In this document: positions 51,222 through 62,689 of the stretch, in pieces | How the letters are laid out: every line of letters begins with the position of its first letter | Numbering within the stretch: the stretch's first letter is position 1 | Notes under the pieces: model-generated | The model's input: only the letters and a program-made list of their open reading frames with translations | The model's database searches: none | Told to the model about the DNA's origin: nothing | Source of the DNA: Utricularia gibba | Taxonomy: Eukaryota > Streptophyta > Magnoliopsida > Lamiales > Lentibulariaceae | Direction of reading: 5' to 3' | Assembly (NCBI GenBank): GCA_002189035.1 | Contig: NEEC01000013.1 | Location: 992,001 to 1,056,000, forward strand | DNA length: 64,000 nucleotides | Position numbers and translations under genes: made by a program

Positions 51222-52621
51222 TCATTCATCATCCCTCCTACGGTGGTGGCGAGGAGCATCCCTGTGATGGCCTGATAGGCTGTCCGTCTCTTTCCTGTAT
51301 CTGTCTTCTCGATCATTCGACCTGGATTCATATCCTTTTGACCTATTCTCATCCTTTCTGTCCCAATCTCTCCTGGGGCTTGATGCAGAGTATGACCTTG
51401 ATCTCTTGTTGGTTCTGGAATCATCGTCCTCGTCATCCATCCGTTTCTTGCTGGAGATTCTTTCATCATATTTTCTGTGAGAACTCTGTGCATCATTTTC
51501 TTTCTTCTGAGAGGAATGCCCATCGTCATCATCTCCTTTCTGATCATGCCGATTGGCTGACCTGTTATTCAAAGAATGAGATCTTCCATCCGGAGGTGAG
51601 TATTTTGGCTTTTCCTGCATCAATCTAGAGTGCCGGTCTTCTTCAGCACCCCACCCGGTATTTGCAGCTCTCTGTATTTGGTCAGTAGAATTCACTAACG
51701 ATTCCAATACCAAAGAACCAGTTCACATATAAACGCAAAGGGAACTGAATAAAAACACCCAACTTCAGAAGGACTAAGAAAGCAATGCAAAAGTTTCATG
51801 CTTGCTGTCTAACTGGGAAATTTTGCAAGAAAAAAAAAAACCTTTTTCTTTACTTTCCCAAAGTAAATGATCAGCATGAAACAAACACTGGTTCCAGGAT
51901 CTATAATTTAATTAAATTCTAAAACCTCACTTGCTCATCATGAGAAAATTTGCAGTTGTTCCTCGATCACACTGTCCTCTTTGAAACGCACGGCAGACAC
52001 CCCGTTCCTCTCTCTTTCGCTGCTTAGTTTCTTCATCCTCTTCTTCGAATTTCTTGTACCTGGTGACATGATCTACCCTAATTATACGGCCCAAAATTTG
52101 AGCCCCATTTAGATTATCTGCAAGCATACATAAAAGAGAGGATTCAGAAAGATCATACTCGTTAGTTGCAAAGCAAATACAACGGCAGCGTTCAAGGAAT
52201 GAAACGGTTATGGCAAAATCAGCAAGCAGAGTCACCAACCTACTGCAAGATTCGTACTTCTCTGATCCTCATAAGCAACAAAAGCAAAACCCTTCGATTT
52301 CCCAGTACTCTTGTCCTTAATCAAATTAACGTCAACAATTTCCCCATATCTAAACCAGCAAACAAGAAAAAAAATTACCTTCGTCCAACATATTCATATG
52401 CACGCGCAGAGATTAGAATCAAACCCAACATAAGAAAGGAAATCTTACTGAGCGAAAACGGCGAGGAGATCACCTTCAGTTAGGTCGAAAGGGATACCAC
52501 CGACGTACACATAAGCAGAATCTTTATACTTGTAATGCCATGAAGCCTCTTCTGATATCTGTAAATTTGCTTCCTTCTTGTTTATGTTCTGAATGCGCTT
52601 CACCAGAGTCAAGGGATTCAT
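51222..52621 (-). CDS. RRM plus CCCH zinc-finger splicing factor, RBMX2/IST3 type, one apparent frameshift
   Basis: Minus-strand exons 52621-52449, 52349-52240, 52117-51931 and 51671-51222 give about 306 residues with one base added. It starts MNPLTLVKRIQNINKKEA, then the RRM (residues about 35-115; RNP2 VYVGGI, RNP1 KGFAFVAY), YKKFEEEDEETKQRKREERG, and a CCCH finger starting CRAFQRGQC. The last exon is an RS/RD-rich tail with AANTGWGAEEDRHSR. The family (Arabidopsis C3H25, yeast Ist3/Snu17) belongs to the RES complex at activated spliceosomes. Near 51959-51961 one base is missing relative to the family, which destroys the second half of the finger and would stop at the donor site. Confidence 0.88.
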
Positions 52622-53341
52622 GAATCGAATTCGTTCCCAAATCCGTAGCAAGGGTTTGCGTTCAAGATGGGAGTGAGATAAAGATGAAAATCGGGTCGGG
52701 CCGTACTGGCCCGATCCTTACCTTACGGATTTCTCACAAATTTGACACTACAAAGCCTTCAATTTCATGACCCTAGTCGGCTTATTCATTATACCTATCC
52801 CACAAAAATTGTCACCACCCATACTATAGTGATATTGTATACTTTAGACATCTAACTTTCACAGCTTTATGTTTTTTTTCAATAAAAATGTGTTATATAA
52901 GATTAGAAATATTTCTCATTCACTTTTATGTTTGTAATTAATGTGGAATACTAAAACTAGATCTCTTACTCTACATTATTTCCTTATTACACACTCAAGA
53001 ATTTCAGTGAAATCCTTTTTGTCCCTCCATTGGTACATGTCCAGATTTTTCTTTGATATCAGATGTTACAATCCACCATTTTTTTATACAATATTATCTG
53101 TTTTGTATTCAGTAATCATGATTTTACATTCTTTTTTTTTATAAAAAATACGTCATACAATATTAGAAGTATTTCTCTATTTAGTCATGTATTCTTTCAT
53201 ATCTTTAATAAATGTGTAATATTATAAATAGTTGTTGAGCTTACATAAATAGGTCTATGATATTTTAAATAATTTTATAAATTATAAATATGAATATTAA
53301 GAAAATAATGAGTACAAACCAATAGAAAATCATTATATACT
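52622..53341. other. AT-rich spacer
   Basis: A short promoter region for the RRM gene followed by AT-rich DNA without coding capacity. Confidence 0.5.
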
Positions 53342-56172
53342 CTATATCATTATGTGTCTGAGATTTTTCACTCGGTTAACGAAAATGAGCACACACCGGA
53401 CATAATTACAGGCATAGAAATGGTGGATCTGTCTATTCGGGGGCTTGGCGGTGGCGATACTGATGATATAGTCGATCTCCTCCGCCACCTCCTTCATCGA
53501 CGGCCGATTCTGACGCCGCTCCTCCAAGCATCCGACAGCCAAAAACCCCAACGCCTTCATCGTGTCCAACTCTATGGAGCTCGCTCCTTCCTTGAGTCTC
53601 GGGTCGACGGCGTCCATTATCCGCTCCTCCTCCACCAGCCGTTGAACGTATACCGCCAGATTCACGTCATCAGCCTCCCTGGTGAAATCGATCGCCTTCT
53701 GGGATGTCAGGAGCTCCAACAGAACAACTCCGAAGCTGTAGACATCGCTCTTGTCTGTCAGTTGGTAGTTCCTGTAGTACTCGGGGTCGAGGTATCCCAG
53801 GGTGCCCTGAGCGCAGGTCGAAATGTGGCTGAGATCTGTCTCCGCCAACCGAGATAAACCGAAATCGGATACTTTGGCGTTGAGCTTCTCGTCGAGGAGG
53901 ATGTTGCTGGATTTGACATCGCGGTGGTAGATAGGAGGAACGGCTGAAAAATGGAGATAAGCGAGTCCATCGGAAGTTGCTTGAGCGATTCTCAGCCTCC
54001 GATTCCATGGAATGAAGTCTTTTTTCGTCTTTCCTTGGAGATGATCGAGCAATGTTCCGTTGGGGATGTACTCATAGACGAGGACCGGTTGCTGGAGCTC
54101 AACGCAGCAGCCAAGAAGTCGGACAAGGCTGCGGTGGTTCACTTGGCAGAGGATCCGGACCTCGTTCAGCACTTGTTCGATGCTTTTAGCATTTCCGACT
54201 TTAGCGCATTTCACGGCGATCAATGTTCCGTCGGAGAGAACGCCGCTGTAGACCTCGCCATAGCCACCGGCGCCAAGCAGACGGTCCTTGGCGAAGGAAT
54301 TTGTGGCTTTCTTGATCTCCTTTCCGGTGAAAATCTTTGCGGTTCTTCCGCCGCCGGAGTTGAGAATTTCTTCCCTCTCGCGGGCGATTCGCTCTTTCTC
54401 CTCCTTGATGCGGCGGTAGTGCTTGTAGACGATGAACGATATGACAGCGATTATCAGGGCTGAACCCAGTCCTACGGTTAATCCTGCAAGATGGATCCCT
54501 ATTCAGAATAGGCACAGGCAATGGGGTCCGGCGGGTTTCTCCATGTACTTGGAGAAACCCATTTGGAAATTAACTGATGTTTTGCAAATAGTTTGTAAAA
54601 TACCTGATGTTTTACAAATTGTTTGTAAAATACATGTAGATACCAAATTTTAAATGCACAATGATTTTTTTTTATATAATTACACTATATGAAAATATAT
54701 GTAATTTTTATTTTAATATTACATAAAATATTAAAAATGAGTGATTTGAAATATAGAAAAGTATTACAAAATAAATTAATTTGTAAATAATTATTAATCT
54801 AAAAGTATTATTCATTTTCTAATAGATCAATACTCAATTATCATTAATTGATTTAAAATATTTTCAAATTTCATTAAAAATATTAATGTATAAAAATACT
54901 TTGATTTGCAAAATATATATATCTCAAAAATTATAATATTACAAATACACCTTTACAATAAAATAATATCTTCTTTCTTTACAATTTAATAAATTATAAA
55001 CTATTATATTATAATAATCATCAAAATAAACAATTTTTATCTATTATATATAAATATAAAAATTAATATTCATATACAAAATATCATTAAAAATAATAAT
55101 ACTAATTTATAAAAATAATTTATTTATCTTTTGTAAAACATCATGTATTTTACAAATATTTTGCAAAACATCATGTATTTTGCAAACTATTTGCTAAAAG
55201 TACATGTATTCACCTCATTTACTCGCACATAATTATTTATGTACCTGCTATCAGCTCCGTCCGGTGGGAGCGGCAAACATTAGGATCTGCGCACACTGCA
55301 ACCAACAAAGTACGTCGTTTAGAAATTCAATTTCTGCACGCAATTCCTGCTGCTAAAACTTCAAAATAAAAAAAATAAAAACTACTTTCGGTAGCCGGAA
55401 AACTCACCTCGAGTGCAGGTAACGGAAACAGGATCCCACAGGAAACCTGAGTTGCAGTAGCAACGATTGAGGAGGGAATTGGAGTTCGGATCCGGGCGAC
55501 AAACGGAGCGCGACGGACAATCCCTCTGCGCGGCGCAAATAGCCTCGGGAGGGAAAACCCACTGAAGCTCCACGGCTGGCGCCGGCCACTGGTTGACGGG
55601 AAGCGTAGAGTCCAGATTCACGAAGCTACGGTACGCCCGGCACCCTTCGGGCCTGATCCGGATCTGATACGACGTCGTAGAACCGCCGGCGCGGAAGGAG
55701 CAGCAGGGAGTGTTGCGGCAACCACCTGCAGAGTTGGTGGCGTTCACGTAGACGTGGCAGAGGCTGTTGGAGCTGCAATTTAGAGGCGAATTGAGGATCA
55801 AGTCGCTGCAATTGAGGTAAAAAATGGTGTTGCTGCTGGTAATATTGAAAGGGGCGGAGGAGTTGAGTTGGAGGCCGAATGAGGGGAAGTCGGCGGCGAC
55901 ACATGTATTGGGTTCCAATTGCGACGGCGCGATCCTGAGGCGCTCGTTCTCCGGCGAGACTGAGGTGATAGGGTAGGTGTCGTTGATGGAATCGAACATC
56001 AGATTCCCAGCGGAGCAGCGGACTCTGTAGGCCGGGTCCCCGCAACCGGGCCCGTGCTAAGCGGATAAGGTACGGCGGTGGATCCGCAGGGGGGACACGC
56101 CGGCAGGGAGAGTACGCACATAGCGCAATTTAGCAGCACGGCGGCTGCAAGAAGATGAATCGATTTCGCCAT
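53342..56172 (-). CDS. Wall-associated receptor kinase-like protein (WAKL20-type), one apparent frameshift
   Basis: Minus-strand exons 56172-55408, 55295-55245 and 54483-53342 give 652 residues with one base added. A signal peptide (MAKSIHLLAAAVLLN) precedes the Cys-rich GUB_WAK domain, which opens CPPCGSTAVPYPL and continues to CYCNSGFLWDPVSVTCTRG. A 17-codon exon links to the membrane helix VGLGSALIIAVISFIVYKHY. The kinase has GAGGYGEVYSG, VAVK-type Lys (IAVKCAK), HRDVKSSNILLD, VSDFGLSRL and GTLGYLDPEYY, all standard for an active RD kinase. WAK-like kinases sense wall pectin or act in defence and metal responses. Near 56046-56053 one base is missing just before the conserved GCGDP of the WAK domain. 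The large intron contains a MITE-like element. Confidence 0.9.
54540..55215. mobile_element. MITE-like AT-rich insertion in the WAKL intron
   Basis: Both ends carry, in opposite orientation, two tandem copies of a unit of about 30 bases related to TGATGTTTTGCAAATAGTTT and ending GTAAAATAC. Next to them lies an ATGTACTT motif. The interior of about 550 bases is extremely AT-rich and non-coding. It makes up nearly all of the 761-base intron. Exact borders and target duplication are not resolved. Confidence 0.6.
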
Positions 56173-56765
56173 AACCGTGTCGACGAGCAACCTAGCTGCG
56201 TACATTTATACCGGCGTTGCAAAAAGTCAACCTTTTCGCTCGTTAATGCTTTTCCTTTTTAATACATGTCAGAGACTGGTAGGGAAAACTACCGTTGACT
56301 TTCAACGGATGGGATATTTGACTTGTGTCACCAATTCATACCCATACTTGGAAAAGTAAATGGCACACGGTCGTGCCAAAGTGGAATCTTTAATGGCAAT
56401 TCTTCAAAATTTTTATTTGCAGAATGGAATTATTTAATAAATATTTTTTAAATAATTTATTTTATGTATACATTTGCCAAACATTTCTACTTTTTGTGTA
56501 TATTATACGACATCATATTTCATATAACAAAAATAATTAGTTTCTATTTATAGCACAATAAATATATATTTATTTCAAATGAATGGTTTTTAAATAACTC
56601 GATGTAAGTTATATATAAATGGTGTCACTATGTATATTTTACATGCTATACATATATTATAAAGATGAATGTTACACTTCATTTGACACCCGTGTTTTTT
56701 TTCCTTTTAACCTGTCCATGGGTGTTGATTGCTGATGCAATATGTTAGTGTTAATCTTCGTCGAC
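56173..56765. other. WAKL upstream region
   Basis: Promoter side of the WAK-like gene, then AT-rich DNA up to the copia LTR. No coding stretch. Confidence 0.5.
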
Positions 56766-57195
56766 ATGTTGGATTCCTAAAGTTTCAGAGGATTGGTTTT
56801 CAAACTAATTTTCATTTCAATTAAGGAGGAGTTTTGAGCTTTGGATTATTCATCATGTGTGTTTTGGTTTGCAGGTTGTTGAAGATCACTCTTGAAAATC
56901 ACGAGAGAAATCTGAAGGGGGAAAGATGGAAGTGGTGACTTGGCTGGAAAATGAGGAGGCTTATGGAGAAAAATGAAAATTAATCTTATTTCTATTAGTT
57001 GGAATTTTCTGTGTATTTTGATAGTCATGTGATCATCACATGACTTGGACTATAAATATACAAAACTCTATTTGTGAAAGACAATGGTTAAATTTCCAAT
57101 TGTTTTCTTACGTCAAGAACCACTATGAGTCTGTGTCTCTATTTTGAATACTCCCACAAGGTCTAAAATTCACATAAAGAAATCTGTATTCAACA
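56766..57195 (+). repeat. 5' LTR of the Ty1/copia element
   Basis: The segment begins TGTTGGATTC and ends ATTCAACA, giving inverted TGTTG...CAACA termini, 430 bases apart. A TATAAATA promoter box lies near 57052. A primer-binding-like sequence follows immediately. Confidence 0.75.
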
Positions 57196-57210
57196 TGGTA
57201 TCCAAGCAGT
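57196..57210 (+). other. Primer-binding site of the copia element
   Basis: TGGTATCCAAGCAGT starts directly after the LTR and resembles the TGGTATCAGAGC complement of initiator tRNA-Met used by most plant copia elements, with a few mismatches. Confidence 0.7.
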
Positions 57211-59130
57211 ACAAGTTTCTTTGTATGGAAAAACAAGTCAAGATTGTACCTTTCTTGTGCTTTTGATGATATTGAGGTATGTTGAACCCTAATGCTACTA
57301 ACACCCCAAGTATTCCTGTGTTCATAGGAAAAAAACTATCTTAAGTGGATGAAAAAGATTACACTATACTTGAAATGTAAAAAGCATTGGTCAATAATTT
57401 GTAACAAACCAATTGTACCACAGTTATCTGAAACACCAATGGCAATTGAATTGAGGAAGTTGGAAGCATATGAAGAAATCATATATGCTACATGTTGCAT
57501 TGTCAAAAGAAGTATTTGATAAAATTAAAAATTATCACACACCCAAAAGTATTTGGGATAAGCTCAGAGAACTCTATGGGGGAGATGAAAAGATGCAAAA
57601 GTACACCAAACGAAGTCCTATGAAAGAGTTTGAAAGAAATGAACTGATTGAAGGAGAAACCCTCAAACAATATTATGGCATAACTTCTAGGCTAGTGAAT
57701 GAAATTCGAGCATTGGAAGAAGACCTTCCAGACTCAAAGCTTATTGAAAAAAGCACGATGAGTATACTAGGAAGGTTTGAAGCTAAGTTACACTCAATTG
57801 AATTGGAGGAGAAGCTGAGTAAAGTGACAGTTTATGAAGAAGAAATGAAGTTTTTAAAGTTTATCAAAGAATTACAACCATCTGAAAAATGGGTGCGAAT
57901 CAAAGAAAAGAGAGGAAATGCAATTGTGAAGAATGAAGCTTTATTGTTTACCATGAACAATAATACTTGAGCTCAAAATATAAAAGAAAAGAGTGCAGCT
58001 GAATTTGAACAAAAAAAAAAAAAAAACAGACGCTTATGAGCATTGTGGGAAAGGAAATCACACATTTGATAATTGTTGGAACAAAAATCAAATAGTCAAC
58101 ATACACCACTTCATACCTTTCCACAAATCAAAGTTTTGTGGGTATCATCCTGATGCAAAATATGACTTGCGCAAAAAAAAAAGAGGTAATGTTGACAAAG
58201 TATGTCCTAAGAAAATTCATAAGAATATTGGGTCTAGTAAATCAGAAAAAAAAAGTGAAGAACAAACTATCTCACTTTCTTATCTTGGAGATTTTGAAGT
58301 ATCCATTCCAGATGCTTGTGAAGCATATTATGCACTCATGGCACATATGTCCTCAAGCTCAAGAATTGGTATCTTGATAGTGGAGCAATATACCATGTTT
58401 GCACAAAATTAAAGTACTTCATTACCATGAGTAAAGTCATCGATGTATCATTTTGAGGGTCCATAGGTCATGCCACACATATACTTGGAAAAGTAACTAT
58501 CCATCTACTAACCACTCAAGAATTTATGATAATTGAGATTGTATGTTATGCCCCATATGTGGTTCAAAACCTTTTAAGTTTTGGACAACTAATGAAACAA
58601 AGATTCACACTTGAGTTATTTGAAAATGGAGTGAGAGTTAGTGACAAATATGGTGAGAAGACATTACAGGTGCAAAGACCATGCAACAACTTATTTAAAA
58701 ATATATCTTCCTCAACTGCAAGAGGTAGTATATTCTGTTTCAAAAAAAAATGTCAACTTTGGCACAAAAGGTTTGGTCACTATGGTATTAAAAACCTGAA
58801 GTTATTATAGAAGGGTGGCAATACATAAGAATTGGACAACATCAAATTCATGGAATAGTGTTGTGAAACATGCCATAAAGGAAAATCAGTGAAAAAATCC
58901 TTCAACTACACCAGCAATGAATCCAATGCAAATCTTGAATCAGTGCATATTAATCTTTGAGATCCCTTCAAAGAAAAGCCATAGGAGGTTATATCTGCTT
59001 ACATTTATTGATGATATTGCAAATTTTGTTGGATCTATTTCTTGAAATTGAAATATGAAACAGTTGAATTATTTTCAAATTTCAAGGTAATGATTGAAAG
59101 ACAATGTGGAAGCAAACTGAAAAAGATACA

Positions 59131-59735
59131 TGTTGTGGATTGAAATTGGCATTTTGGGTCAATCCGATTTATGGGTACGAGTCTAAATTATGTATGCATT
59201 TTAACGGTTAATTCATTTTTGGCTAACGCACAAAGCAATAAAAGAGATAAATGATTTTTACATGGAAATTGTTGAAACTGATAAACCACAAAGTTGAAAA
59301 GGCTCTTTGGAGAAATGGTTATACTAAAGAGAGCTGAAAAAAAGAGTAACAAGTATGCATAGAATGTAGAATGCCTACTCTTCAAAAGTTCCCTTATTTA
59401 TAGGGGAAGCTCGGCATACCGATTTCTGTGTATATTAGTTATTTTCTACGCTAGACGAGTATGTGAGCCATACTTGTGGTCTAGTTGACATATAACCATT
59501 GCTTGCTCTGAATTGCTGCAAGTTTGTTACTTTTTAGATTCTATTGAAATGACTGAGACCTGACATTGTCCAACTCTAGTTCCCAAAAGTACTTACTTAC
59601 ATTATTGGTTGTCAGACTTTGTTTCCTACTCCTAAACCGATTTTGTCTTGCAAGAACTGATTTGATACTCTCTCTTCGGTTAATTTATGTAGCTTTCCTT
59701 TTCCACATGACATCTACTTATTTTTGACCCCATCA
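59131..59735 (+). mobile_element. Solo LTR inserted in the copia integrase
   Basis: A 605-base segment starting TGTTGTGGAT and ending ACCCCATCA interrupts the integrase reading. It is flanked by ATACA (59126-59130) and ATACG (59736-59740), a 5-base target duplication with one later mutation. Integrase similarity resumes directly after it. No coding capacity is present, so this looks like an LTR left by recombination. Confidence 0.75.
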
Positions 59736-60696
59736 ATACGATCTAATAATGAAGGTGAATACCATTACAAAACCATGAAATCTTGCTGTAGAAACCAAGG
59801 TATCATTCATAAACTCACTACACGTTTACATCAAAACAAAACAGTGTATGTAAAGGAAAAATTGAACTATAATTGAAATGACAAGGTGTTTATTGATTGA
59901 AAAAAATATGCCACTTCAATTTTGGGTTGAAGCCACCTCCGCGGTTGTTTATTTATTAAATTTGTTACCTTCTAGAATACTGAATGACAAAAATGCTTGC
60001 GAACTTTAGATAGGTAAGCTGTCAAAAATCAATCATCTCAGGGTCTTTTGATCATTGTGATTTGTTTATGTGCCTAAGGAAATAAGAACTAAGTTAAATG
60101 AAAGAGCTGAAGTTGGAGTTGTGGATGGATATAATACTGTAACCAAAGGATACTGAGTATACGTAGTGTAGTCAAATAAACTCATAATTAGTAAAAATGC
60201 GGTCTTTGATGAACATAACTCTAATTATTGGAATAACAAGACTCCTTCTGATGTAGGCTCTTAAAATCAAGCATCCTAGTCTAAACTTGCCGATATTATC
60301 CTAGAGAGTGAAGAAACTCAAAATCAATTGCGAGGTGATACTAAATAACATGTGAATGAAGACATATTGGAAATTTCATTCCTGAAAATCTTCTAAGTGC
60401 TTAACAAAATTCAGTGGATAATATGAAACCATCCTCCTTAGATCTTGAGTTTAATGATTTATCTTTTTCAATGTTCTTTCCTATTCATGATTCAATCACA
60501 GATCATGAGTCATCATATGCATCATTGGACTACAGTGACTCTACTGATGTTAATAGGAAAAATAGTGTAAAAAGAACAAGACCTATATCTGAAATAGTAT
60601 AGGAAGAAGACATAATTATTAATCAGATAGTGAACTTAACTGTGGATGTGTTGTCATGTTGTACTATTTCAGATCCCAAACATACTGGGAAGCTAC

Positions 60697-61850
60697 TGAT
60701 AACACATATTTTTAAGTGATTGATTGCATGAAAAAGATTCATATTGTGCTATAAAAATTTAGTTTTACTACCTAATTTTATATTTTTGCGCATAAGTACC
60801 GTAATTGTGTTATTTTAGTTTTAGTTGGGACTAAATCTACGATTTAGTCTCAACCTTCTAATAGTTTTACTCGAGCAATGCAGTGCAGGTCGCAACACGA
60901 ATCCCAAGGAGCTGAATATGCACAGTGTAGTGGCAGAAGATGAGTCCAAATGTCTGAAAAGTGGTACACACAAAATCCAAGGAGGAAAAAGGGAGATTTT
61001 GGACAAAAAGGGAGGAAAGATGAGAGAGAAGGTAGATCTCCCCTTGGAGACTCACGAACACATTTTCGGGGGAGGAGGAAGAAGGAAGACAAACAGGAAC
61101 GAAGCTAAAGTTCAAGATTATTTTCTGTCTTCGAAGAATATTACTCCTAGCTAAGAGTAGCTAGTGACGTTTTTCAGTTTTTGTTGACACTTCACATTAC
61201 TTGCTTGTTTGCTTTCTGGTATTTGACTGTGAAATGAGCACACTGTGGGTGATGTTTTCTTTTCCACTTTTGTTTACCTTAAGCATGAGTGGCTAAGTAC
61301 TTAGGGGGGTGCCTTGGGGTAAAAAGGGGAGAAACATGTTAATCAACCTTTAGATCTAAATAGCCTGAGTCACGCCACTTCCTTAACAAACCAGGATAGA
61401 TCCAGGAGGGGGAAGTAGTGAAACCTAACTTAACAACCCTAATTAGAGGTAGACCAAAGATTAGGGGAAAAAACAAGAATCCGGGTAGACCTAGATCTTG
61501 TGAGTTAGTTGTATGATTTGTGGTTTGTGTGAGTTTGTTTAATGATGAGCATACATTCCCTAGGAGTCCCAAGGCATCACCCATTCCATTCCAGAAACAA
61601 CCTAACTCTAGAACTTATTACTTTTCTTTACGGTATTTCGTTTTAGTTCTACCTTAGTCCTAGTTAAGACCAATTTTACCAACGTGACATTGATTCCTTG
61701 CATTGACCTTCACATAGCAAGCACCTAGCTCCTTGTGTTCGACCCTAGTCCACTATGCTCATAATTGTTTTATGCTTGAATGTGTATTAGGTTATAAATT
61801 TATTTGATAGGAAAGATTACATTTACGACGTATGAATTTTTCGTTTATCA
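60697..61850 (+). mobile_element. Solo LTR inserted between copia integrase and reverse transcriptase
   Basis: A 1154-base segment begins TGATAACACATA and ends CGTTTATCA, so its ends form TGATAA...TTATCA inverted termini. It is flanked by a perfect 5-base duplication GCTAC (60692-60696 and 61851-61855). Near its end CTTGTGTTCGACCCTAG resembles the end of many gypsy (Athila/Tat-like) LTRs, so a Ty3/gypsy origin is likely. No internal coding domain is present. Confidence 0.82.
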
Positions 61851-62140
61851 GCTACTCAAGATGAAGAATAAGTAGCATCTATGAATTGTGAAATGGGTTC
61901 TATTGAAAGGAATGATACTTGGGAGTTAGTTGAAAAACCTCTTAACTTGGCTTCGAAGCCCATTGGCCTCTAGTGGATTTATAGATCAAATATGAATGCT
62001 GACAACTCGTTGAAAAAAAAAAAATCAAAGCTAGTTAAAAAAGGTACTCATAAATTCAAGGTATAAATTATAGGGAAGTCTTTGCCCTTGTTTCGAAATT
62101 CGAAATTGTGAAGTTGCTCATAGCACTTGCAGCTCAACAA

Positions 62141-62689
62141 GGATGATGTTAGAAACCTCTCTTTGCAAGGTTGCTTGCATTCTAGTATGAGGACGTTTGC
62201 TCAGAAATTCAGCAGGATCTAACTTCTTGAGCACATGTTTCTTCTTATTAACTATCTTGGAGACAAGAAAAAGGATTGAACAATTCTCAAAAATTGAATG
62301 AGACAACCAAGACAAAAAATCTTCTTACAAAAAGTGGCAATGACTTATGTAAATATTTAAGACCAGGACACTGTTCAAAATTAAAATTTCCCTATTACCA
62401 TCATGAAAGTGAGCGTCTGAAATTACCTATGACATTAGCATCAATTCCTCTTCTTCTTCCTAGTTAGGTAAAGTTAAAATCACTGGATTGAGACCCCCAT
62501 AATATTTCTATAGTTAACTAGTATGAAACACTAAGTGAATTTTCATTCCAACAAGTAACTCTAGTTTGCAGGCCAGAAGTTCTATTTTCTATAACAATGT
62601 ATGGAAGTCAACTAAGCACCCACATAAATCTTTCTTTCATATCTTATTGGAACCTTAAATAAGACCAATTACCCTTCCTCAAATTCTAA
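62141..62689. other. Transposon debris of unclear origin
   Basis: The copia reverse transcriptase similarity fades after about 62140. The rest contains short open stretches (62118-62315 -, 62276-62467 +) with no clear domain. It joins the copia remnant to the opposite-strand gypsy fragment. Confidence 0.4.

Larger units (their letters stand above)
56766..62140 (+). mobile_element. Degenerate Ty1/copia retrotransposon, split by two solo LTRs
   Basis: After the LTR come gag (57320-58000; UBN2-type region, WDKLRELYGG), a zinc knuckle relic (58020-58080, CGKGNHTFDNCW), protease (DSGA near 58375), GAG-pre-integrase (LWHKRFGHYGIKNL near 58760) and integrase (58930-59130, continuing 59736-60240). 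The reverse transcriptase start is near 61890-62130 (NDTWELVEKPLN, IVKLLIALAAQQG). Many stops and shifts make it inactive. No 3' LTR was found in the window; the element is broken after the first part of the reverse transcriptase. Confidence 0.85.

Noticed and set aside
53354-54463. Two plus-strand open stretches of 167 and 170 codons
   Set aside because: Antisense shadows of the WAKL kinase exon, which has every kinase motif in order.
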